Assembly (NCBI GenBank): GCA_913031145.1 | Contig: CAJWCO010000030.1 | Coordinates: 1-32,398, forward strand | Direction: 5' to 3' | DNA length: 32,398 nt | Origin: an uncultured Cellvibrionales bacterium | Lineage (GTDB): Bacteria; Pseudomonadota; Gammaproteobacteria; Pseudomonadales; Porticoccaceae | Shown here: positions 17,154 through 28,520 of the stretch, in pieces | Layout of the letters: every line of letters begins with the position of its first letter | Position numbering within the stretch: the stretch's first letter is position 1 | Position numbers and translations under genes: made by a program | The notes under the pieces: model-generated | Database searches by the model: none | What the model was told of the DNA's origin: nothing | Seen by the model: the letters and a program-made list of their open reading frames with translations, nothing else

Positions 17154-18679
17154 GCGGTCACCCGACACTGAATTTTTGGCAAATTTGGAACATGTGTTTC
17201 GGGTTTATGGGCATTCAATTCGGCTTTGCGTTGCAAAATGCCAACGTCAGCCGAATCTTTCAGACGCTCGGTGCTGACTATAACAACATGACAATCCTTT
17301 GGCTGGCAGCGCCTGTTACAGGGTTGATCGTGCAACCGATCGTAGGTTATTACAGCGACAAAACCTGGGGATCCTTGGGACGCCGCCGACCCTATTTTCT
17401 GTACGGTGCGATTGCCGCGAGTATGGCTCTCCTAGTGATGCCTAATTCGCCGACGTTGTGGATCGCTGCGGGAACTTTGTGGGTTTTGGATGCATCCATC
17501 AATATAGCTATGGAGCCGTTCAGAGCATTTGTTGGCGATATGCTGCCCCCTTCTCAACGCGGCCTCGGTTATGCGTTGCAGAGTTTTTTTATTGGGGTGG
17601 GTTCGGTGGTGGCCTCTGCGTTGCCATGGATCATGTCTAATGCATTCGACGTGAGCAGCACGGCGGCTGCCGGCGTGATTCCAGATTCCGTAGCGTATGC
17701 ATTTTACATCGGTGCGCTGTTTTTTCTAGGCGCAGTTTTGTGGACGGTCTTTACCACCGACGAATATTCACCCGAACAATTACTCGCCTTTCAAACGCAG
17801 CACGAAAAGATCCCGAAGCCAACAACAGGCCAGCCCAGCCGATCGCGACTTGAGGCTGCGTGGTATTTAAAGCTAGGCATTCTTTGCCTATTTTTAGGCT
17901 TCATTGCTACTGGATTGGTAGGGTATTACATCGAGGCCTTAGATCGTAATCTGTTTATTATGACAGTCGGGTTAAGCGTATTTGGGCTATTACAAATCGT
18001 TGCAGGCTTTTTAAAACATCGCGGTTTGGGTGAGCATGGTTTTGCCCAAGCTATGGATGATTTGTTCACCATGCCCGCCGCAATGCGAAAACTCGCGGTA
18101 GTACAGTTTTTTAGCTGGTTCCCCTTTTTTGTAATGTGGAGCTCAACCACATTGGCGGTCACCTCGTTTCATTACGGTACCTCAGATACGACCAGCGCTG
18201 CTTACAATTCGGGGGCCGATTGGGTGGGTATATTGTTCTCGATCTACAATGCAACGGCGGTTTTAGCGGCGATTGCGATTCCCTTAATGGGGCGATACCT
18301 ATCGTTGAAGCAGATTCATATGACAAACTTGTGCTTGGGTGGTGCCGGGTACGTGAGCTTTGTTTTTATTCAGGATCCACATTGGTTGGTGATACCTATG
18401 ATCGGAGTAGGCTTTGCTTGGGCATCGATTCTCTCCATCCCCTACGCGCTGCTGTCGACGTCATTGCCCTACCAGAAAATGGGACTTTATATGGGTATTT
18501 TTAACTTTTTTATTGTCTTGCCGCAGATTCTCGCGGCGAGTATTTTAACATTTCTTGTAGAGCGATTTTTCTCGGGCGAACCAATTTATGCGTTGGTCAT
18601 TGGTGGTTGTAGTTTATTTCTAGCGGGCGCATTGACGCTGCGTGTCGAGTCCCCCACGGCTAATGAATCGAATGCATAA
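17150..18679 (+). CDS. MFS disaccharide transporter (maltose/sucrose:H+ symporter type)
   Basis: The product is 509 residues with about 12 membrane segments. NFWQIWNMCFGFMGIQFGFALQNANVSRIF at the N terminus and GYYSDKTWGSLGRRRPY near residue 70 (the MFS loop 2-3 signature D-x4-G-x-L-GRRRP) mark the SLC45/GPH-like group that imports maltose, maltodextrin or sucrose with protons. It would carry products of the periplasmic enzymes into the cytoplasm, where the GH13 alpha-glucosidase acts. It lies 106 bases after the esterase, overlaps a small leader frame, and converges with the LacI regulator, whose stop is 14 bases beyond its own stop. Maltose is the most likely substrate from context. Confidence 0.9.
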   Translation: MSGHPTLNFWQIWNMCFGFMGIQFGFALQNANVSRIFQTLGADYNNMTILWLAAPVTGLIVQPIVGYYSDKTWGSLGRRRPYFLYGAIAASMALLVMPNSPTLWIAAGTLWVLDASINIAMEPFRAFVGDMLPPSQRGLGYALQSFFIGVGSVVASALPWIMSNAFDVSSTAAAGVIPDSVAYAFYIGALFFLGAVLWTVFTTDEYSPEQLLAFQTQHEKIPKPTTGQPSRSRLEAAWYLKLGILCLFLGFIATGLVGYYIEALDRNLFIMTVGLSVFGLLQIVAGFLKHRGLGEHGFAQAMDDLFTMPAAMRKLAVVQFFSWFPFFVMWSSTTLAVTSFHYGTSDTTSAAYNSGADWVGILFSIYNATAVLAAIAIPLMGRYLSLKQIHMTNLCLGGAGYVSFVFIQDPHWLVIPMIGVGFAWASILSIPYALLSTSLPYQKMGLYMGIFNFFIVLPQILAASILTFLVERFFSGEPIYALVIGGCSLFLAGALTLRVESPTANESNA

Positions 18680-18693
18680 TTGAGGGGTATCGG

Positions 18694-19746
18694 TCAGGTG
18701 CTCCTGTTTTCGGGACGCGCCCCGCAAGACTGTCTTACAATTAGGGTTGGTTGGACCAACATAGATTCAATGGACTCACCATTGATCAGTTTGATGAGAT
18801 TTTCGACCAAAAGTTTTCCTGACAAATTGGTGTCCTGATGGATTGTCGTTAGGGGTGGGTCAATGTGTGACGCGGTAACAATGTCATCAAAGCCTATCAC
18901 TGCGATGTCCTTCGGCACGCTAAGACCACGGCTTTTTATTGCATTCACCGCGCCAATCGCCATTAAGTCACTCCCCGCAAATAAGGCAGTACACGAGGTG
19001 TTAAGACTCATTAATTTAAGCGTTGCATCGTAACCAGAAGACTCGAGATTATCAGAAAAAACCAATAATTGTGGGTCCGGTTCGACACCACGCTCGCGCA
19101 GTGCGCGCTGGAAGCCCTCGTAGCGCAGCAAATACTCCGGATAATGACGAGATGCCTCGCCAATAAACGCGATGTTACGATGTCCCAGGTCTAGCAGATG
19201 GCGACAGGCCAGATAGCCGCCGAGCGCATTATCGCAGCCAAGTGAATGGCCAAGTTGCTGCGCGCCAGTGGGTCCCCAGATCATAAAATGTGCGTTTGCC
19301 TTATTGAGTTGAGTGAGTTTTTCTTGATAGCTGATAAAGTCACCATAGCCAAGCAATATCAAACCGTCGGCGCGATGAGATAACTCATAGTCGCTATGCC
19401 AATCGTTAGACAATTGCTGAAACGAGACCAACAGATCATAGCCTGCAAGGGCTGCAGATCGAGTAATACTGCCCAGCATCGCCAAAAAGAAGGGGTTGAT
19501 TTGCGAGTCATCGAGTGTGGGGTCTTCAAAAATCAGTAGGGCCAAGGTTTTCGTTGTTTTAGAGCGCAGATTAGCCGCATTTCTGTCTACGTGGTAATTC
19601 AGTTGTTGCGCAATGGCTTGTACTTTCAGGCGAGTTTTCTCGCTCACATGAGGGCTGTTGCGGAGTGCTCTTGAGACGGTTGGCTGAGATACGCCTGCCA
19701 TGTAAGCAATATCGAAAGATGTATGCGTTTTGTTTTTTTTCGTCAT
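18694..19746 (-). CDS. LacI-family transcriptional regulator of the glycan locus
   Basis: The product is 350 residues from ATG 19746, chosen because TTGAGG lies just upstream; an upstream in-frame start at 19782 would add 12 residues before the usual start. The N-terminal helix-turn-helix is clear (SFDIAYMAGVSQPTVSRALRN, residues about 9-29), with a hinge helix containing NAANLRS near residue 55. The rest is a periplasmic-binding-protein-like effector domain (LALLIFEDP, HRNIAFIGEASRHYPEYLLRYEGF, VIGFDDIV). Such proteins usually repress sugar genes until a sugar binds. It is placed at the end of the locus, convergent with the operon. Candidate binding sites are the palindromes at 3114-3127 and 3254-3267; I saw no such site before this gene itself. 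Confidence 0.92.
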   Translation of the reverse strand: MTKKNKTHTSFDIAYMAGVSQPTVSRALRNSPHVSEKTRLKVQAIAQQLNYHVDRNAANLRSKTTKTLALLIFEDPTLDDSQINPFFLAMLGSITRSAALAGYDLLVSFQQLSNDWHSDYELSHRADGLILLGYGDFISYQEKLTQLNKANAHFMIWGPTGAQQLGHSLGCDNALGGYLACRHLLDLGHRNIAFIGEASRHYPEYLLRYEGFQRALRERGVEPDPQLLVFSDNLESSGYDATLKLMSLNTSCTALFAGSDLMAIGAVNAIKSRGLSVPKDIAVIGFDDIVTASHIDPPLTTIHQDTNLSGKLLVENLIKLINGESIESMLVQPTLIVRQSCGARPENRST

Positions 19747-19992
19747 CGAAGCCTCAAGATAGCCGCGTGCCACAACGATCATCAGTATTAATAGGAAAAG
19801 AATAACGCAACTTTGACCGACTGTATAGAAGTGATGTCGGGGGCGGATTTCGCAGTAAGGTGGGGCGTTTATTAATCATAACCGGATTATGGCGCGCTAC
19901 CCTCATCACCCGGTTTAAATTGCTGTGTCTTGGCGTTTAACGTCTGTATCCTAGCGACCTTGAGTCCACGACATACAGGCTGATACTTCACG

Positions 19993-22186
<2,194 letters not shown>

Positions 22187-22231
22187 CGATTAATTTGTTT
22201 AGCCTACGCCCTATTTGGGGGCGAATATCGC

Positions 22232-22237
22232 TATAAT
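22232..22237 (+). promoter_or_regulatory. Consensus -10 box between tgt and secD
   Basis: A perfect TATAAT lies 35 bases before the secD ATG, in the 85-bp gap after tgt. No good -35 hexamer sits 16-18 bases upstream, so promoter activity is uncertain. It would give secDF its own promoter. Confidence 0.4.
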
Positions 22238-22271
22238 GCGCGGTCTTATATCGTCGGGGAACGCGCCAGCT

Positions 22272-24119
22272 ATGCCGAACAAATTTCCGTTGTGGAAAAA
22301 CGTAACCATTGTCCTTGTGATTTTCTTTGGTTTTATCTATGCGGCCCCCAATCTGTTCCCACCCGATCCGGCAATACAGTTGTCTGGACAAAGTGGTGCG
22401 ATGGTGATCGACGAAGTGGTATTGGCCAAAATGACGGCGTCGTTGGAGGAAGCGGATATACGCTATTTCGGGGCTACTTCCGATGGCGTTAGTGCACTGG
22501 TTCGCTTGAACGACATGGCGCAACAATTGCGCGCTAAAGATGTGATTCAGGCAGAGATGGGAAGCGATTACATTGTCGCACTCAATCTGGCGCCGACGAC
22601 CCCTGAGGGACTGAGGCAAATCGGTGCACGGCCGATGAAGTTGGGGCTAGATCTTAGCGGCGGTGTACATTTTTTGTTAGAGGTCGATCTTGAGGCCGCA
22701 GTGCATACGCGTTTAGAAGGTGATCTGGAGGACTTAAAGGCGACCTTGCGAGAGGAGCGTGTGCGCTATCGTAACTTCGCTTTAATCGGCAATCAATTAG
22801 TGGGTCAATTTCGCGACGTTGAGCAAGTGGATAAGGCAACGGCGCTGGTGCGCTCCAACTACAGTTCTCTGCAACCTCAGTCTGTTGCGGGGCAGAATCC
22901 ACTGACTCTGACGCTGGTCTTGAGCGCAGATGCAACCAGCACGATCGAAGACAACGCCATCAAACAAAATTTAACCTCGTTGCGTAATCGAGTCAATGAA
23001 CTGGGCGTATCGGAGCCGATTGTATCGCGCCAGGGCAAAAACCGTATTGTGGTTGAATTACCCGGCATTCAGGATACCGCTGAGGCGAAACGGATTATCG
23101 GTAAAACAGCTAATCTAGACTTTCGGCTCGAGGCGCAATCGCGTGTGGGCGAGCTATTTGATTTTCGTAATCCAAGTTCCCAAGGGATTGATGCACGCCT
23201 TGAAAGCCGCGCTATTATTACCGGGGAAAATGTGACAGATGCGCGCGCCAGCTTTGACGAAAATGGTCGTCCTCAGGTGAACATCACGCTCGACAGTTCG
23301 GGGGGATGGGCGATGGGTCATGCGACCCGAGATAATATAGGCAAGCGTTTGGGTGTGCTTTTTATTGAGTACAAAACTCGCTTAGAAAAAAGTATTGATG
23401 CCCAAGGCGAGATTGAATTAACGCCTGTGCCCTATGTTGAAAAACACATTATCAGTTTGGCGACGGTACAGGCACAACTGGGCAAGCAGTTTCGTATTAC
23501 CGGCCTTGATGGCCAGCGAGAGTCGTCAGAACTGGCGTTATTATTGCGCGCTGGAGCGCTTGCAGCGCCTATGTACATCGTAGAAGAACGGACTATTGGC
23601 CCGTCATTGGGCGCTGAGAATATTCGTTTGGGGATTCAGTCGGTGACCGTTGGTATGCTCGCCGTACTGTTGTTTATGCTGGTGATTTATCGTGTCTTTG
23701 GCATCTTCGCAAACATGGCATTGGCGACTAATTTGCTGTTACTAGTGGGCTTTATGTCGTTGTTAGGGGCAACACTCACATTACCCGGTATTGCTGGGAT
23801 CGTGTTAACAGTGGGTATGGCGGTGGATGCCAACGTCTTGATTTTTTCACGTATTCGAGAGGAGCTCGCTGCCGGTTTGTTGCCGCAGGCTGCAATTTCA
23901 GCGGGATACGATCGAGCGTTTGTATCGATTTTAGATGCCAATATCACCACACTGATCGTGGCGCTGATTCTGTATGCGATTGGGTCAGGGCCGGTCCAAG
24001 GTTTTGCTGTAACCCTGTCTATTGGCATATTGACCTCTATGTTTACGTCGATCGTGTTAACGCGCGGCGTGGTTAATTGGGTGTACGGCGGCCGAAAAGT
24101 TGATCGCTTGTGGATATAA
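22272..24119 (+). CDS. secD: Protein translocase subunit SecD
   Basis: The product is 615 residues from ATG 22272, which matches the usual start (MPNKFPLWKNV). One membrane segment follows (VTIVLVIFFGFIYAAPNLF), then the large periplasmic domain with GLDLSGGVHFLLEVD near residue 125, and five more membrane segments near the C terminus (GPSLGAENI, GIAGIVLTVGMAVDANVLIFSRIREE). SecD with SecF uses the proton gradient to help pull proteins through SecYEG into the periplasm. It is followed by secF after 11 bases. Its usual upstream partner yajC is missing from this place. Confidence 0.97.
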   Translation: MPNKFPLWKNVTIVLVIFFGFIYAAPNLFPPDPAIQLSGQSGAMVIDEVVLAKMTASLEEADIRYFGATSDGVSALVRLNDMAQQLRAKDVIQAEMGSDYIVALNLAPTTPEGLRQIGARPMKLGLDLSGGVHFLLEVDLEAAVHTRLEGDLEDLKATLREERVRYRNFALIGNQLVGQFRDVEQVDKATALVRSNYSSLQPQSVAGQNPLTLTLVLSADATSTIEDNAIKQNLTSLRNRVNELGVSEPIVSRQGKNRIVVELPGIQDTAEAKRIIGKTANLDFRLEAQSRVGELFDFRNPSSQGIDARLESRAIITGENVTDARASFDENGRPQVNITLDSSGGWAMGHATRDNIGKRLGVLFIEYKTRLEKSIDAQGEIELTPVPYVEKHIISLATVQAQLGKQFRITGLDGQRESSELALLLRAGALAAPMYIVEERTIGPSLGAENIRLGIQSVTVGMLAVLLFMLVIYRVFGIFANMALATNLLLLVGFMSLLGATLTLPGIAGIVLTVGMAVDANVLIFSRIREELAAGLLPQAAISAGYDRAFVSILDANITTLIVALILYAIGSGPVQGFAVTLSIGILTSMFTSIVLTRGVVNWVYGGRKVDRLWI

Positions 24120-24130
24120 GGAGCTCGGAT

Positions 24131-25045
24131 ATGACACAGGTCACCGTTTACAATTTTATGGGCATTCGCAAGTATGCCGTCGCGGCTTCGGCGGTTTTTT
24201 TACTGGTATCAATCTTGTCGTTAGCTACGCAAGGACTGCAGTTAGGCTTAGATTTTACGGGCGGTACCCAAGTGGAAGTGGGTTATCAGGAGCCAGCAGA
24301 CGTCGAGGTGCTTCGGATGCAGTTGGAAACTGCCGGCTTTGATAGCCCGGTGGTGGTGCATTTTGGATCCGACCGCGATGTGCTCATTCGTCTTCAGGGA
24401 AAACCTGAGGAGGGCCTGTCAGATCGGGTTTACGCCGCTTTGCAGGCGCAGGGTGCGGCGGTTGAACTACGTCGGGTAGACTTTGTTGGCCCGCAGATTG
24501 GCGAAGAATTGCGAGAGGATGGCGGTCTTGGCATGTTAGCCGCGCTGCTTGTTGTGATGGTGTATGTGGCGATGCGCTTTCAACTTAAATTTGCCATTGG
24601 CGCGGTCTTAGCATTGGCGCATGATGTATTGATTACGCTGGGGTTCTTTTCTTTATTTCGGTTAGAGTTTGACCTCACTGTATTGGCAGCAACCTTGGCC
24701 GTTGTGGGTTATTCGCTAAACGACACGATTGTGGTTTCTGACCGCATTCGTGAGAATTTCCGAAAGATTCGTAATATGTCGCCCATCGCCGTCATCAACG
24801 AGTCGTTATCTCAGACTCTTTGGCGAACGATCAACACGTCTACCACCACAATGTTAGTGTTACTGGCGCTGTTCTTTTTGGGGGGTGAGCTCATACACAA
24901 CTTCTCCATTGCCCTGATGGTGGGTGTGGGTGTGGGGACCTATTCGTCGATCTATGTGGCCGCTTCGGTGATGCTGACGATGAATATCGGTCGGGAAGAT
25001 CTTCTGGTTCCCGAAAAAGGCGAACTTGTAGACGATCTTCCATAG
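24131..25045 (+). CDS. secF: Protein translocase subunit SecF
   Basis: The product is 304 residues from ATG 24131, with the strong site AAGGAG at 24118-24123 overlapping the secD stop. The usual features are seen: first membrane segment near residue 20, LGLDFTGGTQVEVGY, VDFVGPQIGEEL, and the membrane core with VVGYSLNDTIVVSDRIRENFR and NTSTTTMLVLLALFFLGG. It forms the SecDF complex in the inner membrane. It converges with the crotonase gene. Confidence 0.97.
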   Translation: MTQVTVYNFMGIRKYAVAASAVFLLVSILSLATQGLQLGLDFTGGTQVEVGYQEPADVEVLRMQLETAGFDSPVVVHFGSDRDVLIRLQGKPEEGLSDRVYAALQAQGAAVELRRVDFVGPQIGEELREDGGLGMLAALLVVMVYVAMRFQLKFAIGAVLALAHDVLITLGFFSLFRLEFDLTVLAATLAVVGYSLNDTIVVSDRIRENFRKIRNMSPIAVINESLSQTLWRTINTSTTTMLVLLALFFLGGELIHNFSIALMVGVGVGTYSSIYVAASVMLTMNIGREDLLVPEKGELVDDLP

Positions 25046-25063
25046 CTAATATTTGAAGGTTGT

Positions 25064-25118
25064 CCTATTAGGTGCTGAATTTCCGATAACAGCGACGCGC
25101 AGCACCAGCCGTAATAGG
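25064..25118. terminator. Structured element between convergent secF and crotonase genes
   Basis: CCTATTA (25064-25070) plus GGTGCTG (25071-25077) pair with CAGCACC (25100-25106) and TAATAGG (25112-25118), a 14-bp stem interrupted by five bases on one side. It sits between two convergent stops, the right place for a two-way terminator, but lacks a T-run, so the mechanism is unclear. Confidence 0.45.
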
Positions 25119-25123
25119 TGTTA

Positions 25124-25996
25124 TCACCACCAGGGGTAGAAGGCGGGCATATCAGACGACGCTTTGTCACTAAAAGCTGCAGGGCGCTTTTCCAAAAATG
25201 CACTCACTCCCTCTTTTCCACTTGAGACACTGGCGTAGAAAATAGCTAAGGAGTCAACTTCATGCGCTTTCATAGGGTGGTTTTCAGCAGCATTGCGATA
25301 CATCATTTGGCGAGTTAATGCGATAGACACAGGGCTGAAGTTTATCATTTTTCGCGCGAGTGCATAGGCGTCTTCAAGTAGGGTGTCGGGCGTATGCACA
25401 GACCGCACATAACGGGCCTCACGCAGCGTCTGCGCATCGAGTATATCAGCGGTATAGCACCATTCTAACGCGGTGGAAACGCCAACAATGCGCGGTAAAA
25501 ACCAGCTGGAGCAGGCTTCGGGCGTGATGCCGATTTTATTGAAGACAAAACCCACTTTGGCCTTTTCAGAGGCCAAGCGCACATCCATCGCACAGGTCAT
25601 TGTCGCGCCGATGCCCACAGCAGCGCCATTAATGGCACCAATAATCGGCTTTTTGCACTCGTACATTGCGAGCGTTACTTGTCCGCCCGAATCCCGTACA
25701 CCCGAGACGATTTCCACGTCACCAACCCGTTCACGCATATCGTTTAATGTGGGTGTTAGCGCTTCATTCAGCCCGAAAACATTGCCATCAATACTCAAAT
25801 CCATACCCGCACAAAATGCCCGACCTGCACCGGTCACAACAATGGCCCGGACATCGTCATCTTCACTGGCACGCGCGTAAGCATCAATGAGTTCGTGCGA
25901 CATTTCGGTTGTGAACGCATTCAAATTGTCGGGTCGGTTTAACGTTAGAGTTAGGATTTGGTCTGCGACTTCATAACGAATCGTTTTGTAGTTCAT
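25124..25996 (-). CDS. Crotonase-fold acyl-CoA enzyme (enoyl-CoA hydratase/isomerase)
   Basis: The product is 290 residues with a clear ribosome binding site (AAGGAG) before ATG 25996. The crotonase fold is shown by LNRPDNLNAFTTEM, the oxyanion-hole segment AFCAGMDLS and GAINGAAVGIGATM. The two Glu residues of classical enoyl-CoA hydratase (in GGGCEL- and QPE-type segments) are not present. Instead there is a Glu in GITPEACSSWFLPR, at the place of the catalytic Glu of delta3-delta2-enoyl-CoA isomerases such as ECI2. It may therefore be an isomerase in beta-oxidation, or a hydratase-like member of unknown substrate. It stands alone. Confidence 0.85.
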   Translation of the reverse strand: MNYKTIRYEVADQILTLTLNRPDNLNAFTTEMSHELIDAYARASEDDDVRAIVVTGAGRAFCAGMDLSIDGNVFGLNEALTPTLNDMRERVGDVEIVSGVRDSGGQVTLAMYECKKPIIGAINGAAVGIGATMTCAMDVRLASEKAKVGFVFNKIGITPEACSSWFLPRIVGVSTALEWCYTADILDAQTLREARYVRSVHTPDTLLEDAYALARKMINFSPVSIALTRQMMYRNAAENHPMKAHEVDSLAIFYASVSSGKEGVSAFLEKRPAAFSDKASSDMPAFYPWW

Positions 25997-26160
25997 AGAA
26001 TCTCCTTGATGACGACCTAGGGGGCCGGATTCGGGGTTAGCTCTTTCAGTATTGAGTATAGCAAGCCGTTGGGGAATATTGATATCTCAGGCATGACCGC
26101 GCGCAAACGCTTTTTTTGCGGGGGTTATTGATGATCTTTTATCAGGCGGTAGATGCTAAC

Positions 26161-27192
26161 TTATACGCCGCTGGAAACGCCTGAAATTACCGTGTTAATG
26201 TCTTTAACCAGTTGTGGGCCGCGATAGATAAACCCGCTATAAATTTGTATAAGTTTTGCCCCTGCCGTCATTTTTTTAAGGGCATCTTCGCCACTTAGAA
26301 TACCACCAACGCCAATAATCGGGATCTCTTCCCCCAAGTGTTGGTGCAAGGCGCTCACAATGTCTGTCGCGCTTTTCAGCAGAGGTGCTCCGCTTAGGCC
26401 ACCGGCTTGGTCGGCATGCTTAAGGCCTGCGACGGGTTCGCGAGCCAGCGTCGTATTGGTGGCGATTACTGCGTCGAATTTATGTTGCAAGAGTGCTCGA
26501 GCGATTTTCTCGAGCTCTGCATCTTTCAGATCAGGTGCGATCTTGAGTGCCAGCGGAACATAACGGCCGGTTTTTTGTGCCAGTTGGTGCTGGTGTTCTT
26601 TCAGGGTTAAAAGTAAGTGATCTAGCAGGTCGCCATACTGTAACGAGCGCAGCCCCGGCGTATTGGGCGATGAAATATTAACGGTAATATAGTCTGCGTG
26701 TGCGTAGACTTTTTGCATGCAGTGAACATAATCGAGCGTGCCATTTTCGAGAGGAGTGTCTCGGTTTTTTCCGATATTCACACCCACCACGATGGGCGAT
26801 TGTTTGCGGATGAGTCGCATGACGAGGTGGTCTACCCCACGGTTGTTAAATCCCATGCGGTTGATGATCGCGTGCTTAGACGGAATTCGAAACAGCCGTG
26901 GTTTAGGATTTCCAGCTTGTGGTCGGGGCGTGACCGTGCCGACTTCGATATGCCCAAAACCCATCGCATAAAAGGCATCAATCGCCATGCCATCTTTGTC
27001 GAGGCCGGCAGCTAAACCCACTGGATTAGGAAAGTTGAGTCCCATAACAGAGACAGGTAAGTTGGGTATATGTTGCTGGTAAAGGCGCTGTAATGGCGTA
27101 TTTGCGCTTCGGCTAAGACTGCCAAGGGTAATGTTGTGGGCGCTTTCGGGGTCGATATTCAGCATCAACTTTTGGGCGAGGTTGAGCAACAT
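26161..27192 (-). CDS. pyrD: Dihydroorotate dehydrogenase (quinone), class 2
   Basis: The product is 343 residues from ATG 27192, matching the usual start ([20 protein letters not shown]); a longer frame to 27252 adds 20 non-conserved residues. The N-terminal helices typical of membrane-associated class 2 enzymes are present. Motifs include [48 protein letters not shown] with the catalytic Ser, and [11 protein letters not shown] for the FMN phosphate. It oxidises dihydroorotate to orotate at the inner membrane using quinone. It stands alone on its strand. Confidence 0.96.
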   Translation of the reverse strand: MLLNLAQKLMLNIDPESAHNITLGSLSRSANTPLQRLYQQHIPNLPVSVMGLNFPNPVGLAAGLDKDGMAIDAFYAMGFGHIEVGTVTPRPQAGNPKPRLFRIPSKHAIINRMGFNNRGVDHLVMRLIRKQSPIVVGVNIGKNRDTPLENGTLDYVHCMQKVYAHADYITVNISSPNTPGLRSLQYGDLLDHLLLTLKEHQHQLAQKTGRYVPLALKIAPDLKDAELEKIARALLQHKFDAVIATNTTLAREPVAGLKHADQAGGLSGAPLLKSATDIVSALHQHLGEEIPIIGVGGILSGEDALKKMTAGAKLIQIYSGFIYRGPQLVKDINTVISGVSSGV

Positions 27193-27273
27193 ACAAGGTT
27201 CTCTCTCATACAAACGTTTTTTCCCTCCAAGGTCTAGAGGGCGTTTTGTCAAGGTGGCGATGGTGTTTTCTTA

Positions 27274-27304
27274 ATGATACCATTTTGCGTCATGCAGGTG
27301 TCGA
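27274..27304 (-). promoter_or_regulatory. Possible extended -10 promoter for pyrD
   Basis: On the minus strand TGGTATCAT (27274-27282) matches an extended -10 box. TCGACA at 27299-27304 is a possible -35 but with a 19-base spacer. The transcript would have a leader of about 75 bases before pyrD. Confidence 0.3.
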
Positions 27305-27403
27305 GTTAACGGTGGTTCGGTGTCTTAAATGGGTCAGATTCAGTTGACAGGCTGGCCTTTCTTTGGAGTTCTCTGGCGGCGTAATGAAGGGAGGTTTTGA
27401 GCA

Positions 27404-27709
27404 ATGGCGATCAAGTTATCGACATTAAACAAATATTTTGTGGTCGATAAACTCATCTTTCATTCAATTGACCTAAGCTTGTACCAGTTGTCGGCTATTA
27501 TCGAGGGTGAAGAGCACTATGTGAGTGATGAGTCCGGTGCATTATTACGCGCATTTAACCTCGTTGAACTACAAAAGCTGGCGGCAAAAGTCAACGCGCG
27601 TGAGACCGTACTGAGACACAACAGCGCGTATGATGAAATGATTGGTGGCCCTGAAAAAATCGGCCAGAATACGTTAGAAGTCCCCTTGTCTGATAACAAA
27701 CTGTACTAG
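27404..27709 (+). CDS. Small protein, DUF6482-like
   Basis: The product is 101 residues with a strong site (GGGAGG) nine bases before the ATG. It is soluble, with no signal peptide or membrane segment. The order of short strands and helices (DKLIFHSIDLSLYQLSAIIEGEEHYV then LLRAFNLVELQKLAAKV) resembles the small DUF6482 proteins of Pseudomonas relatives, from memory. Function is unknown. It lies upstream of cysH with 178 bases between, so an operon is possible but not shown. Confidence 0.7.
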   Translation: MAIKLSTLNKYFVVDKLIFHSIDLSLYQLSAIIEGEEHYVSDESGALLRAFNLVELQKLAAKVNARETVLRHNSAYDEMIGGPEKIGQNTLEVPLSDNKLY

Positions 27710-27887
27710 CATCGGCAATGCGCTGAAGCACTGCGCGACCTCGTTATAACATAGAACATATCCGTCTGACCGACAGCTTCATGCCCGACAAGATAGTTGC
27801 TATTATCTTTGCAAACACCTTAAGCACACAAGCGCGCGAACATCTGTTTGCGATCAACGCGGTGCGGCTATATGAAGAGGATTTCAG

Positions 27888-28520
27888 ATGTCGTTCGACT
27901 CAGAAGCTGCAAATGCTGAATTACGCAATCAAACACCCGAAGCCATTGTTCAATGGGCTCTGGGTCAAAAAAGTAGGCCTATAGTGACCACTAACTTCCG
28001 CCCTTACGAAGCCACGCTGCTGCATGCCTGTGCACAGTCCTTGCCGACTATGCCGGTTATTTGGTGTGATTCCGGTTACAACACGCGAGCGACATATCTG
28101 CATGCCGAGCAGACAATTGCCACGCTTAAGCTCAATGTTTCATTATATGTGCCTAAGCAAAGTGCAGCCCACCGCGATGCCGTTATGGGCGGTATTCCGA
28201 AGGTTGATGACCCCCAACACGCCGTGTTTACTCAACAGGTTAAGTTGGAGCCGTTTAAACGAGCTTTGGCTGAACATCGCTGTGATCTATGGTTTACTAA
28301 TTTGCGCAAGGGCCAGACCGCCTTTCGTAATTCACTAGATATTGTCTCCCACGGCAGCGACGGCGTGTTAAAAGTGAGCCCTTTCTTCTACTGGTCCGAT
28401 AGCGAGTTAGACGGCTACATCACCGCCCATGGGCTCAGTAGTGAAACTGATTACTATGATCCGACAAAAGTTCATGAAGATCGCGAGTGCGGATTGCACA
28501 CGCAGTCAGTGACAGGTTAA
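27888..28520 (+). CDS. cysH: Phosphoadenylyl-sulfate (PAPS) reductase
   Basis: The product is 210 residues with GAGGA before the ATG. It has the PAPS reductase features: TTNFRPYEATLLHACA near the P-loop-like start, WCDSGYNT, LWFTNLRKGQTAFR and the C-terminal RECGLHT with the catalytic Cys. The paired CC and CxxC motifs that hold an iron-sulfur cluster in APS reductases are absent, so it is the thioredoxin-dependent PAPS type. It makes sulfite for cysteine synthesis. It is a little shorter than the E. coli enzyme (about 244 residues), mainly at the N terminus. Confidence 0.88.
   Translation: MSFDSEAANAELRNQTPEAIVQWALGQKSRPIVTTNFRPYEATLLHACAQSLPTMPVIWCDSGYNTRATYLHAEQTIATLKLNVSLYVPKQSAAHRDAVMGGIPKVDDPQHAVFTQQVKLEPFKRALAEHRCDLWFTNLRKGQTAFRNSLDIVSHGSDGVLKVSPFFYWSDSELDGYITAHGLSSETDYYDPTKVHEDRECGLHTQSVTG

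Noticed and set aside
19877-19891. Imperfect palindrome CATAACCGGATTATG between the LacI gene and queA
   Set aside because: It does not resemble the candidate operators of the locus, the arms are five bases long, and nothing ties it to a regulator.
27344-27349. Perfect TTGACA upstream of the DUF6482-like gene
   Set aside because: No acceptable -10 box lies 15-19 bases downstream, so I do not call a promoter.
27781-27984. 67-codon frame overlapping the start of cysH
   Set aside because: No ribosome binding site, no family resemblance, and it overlaps cysH in another frame by almost 100 bases.
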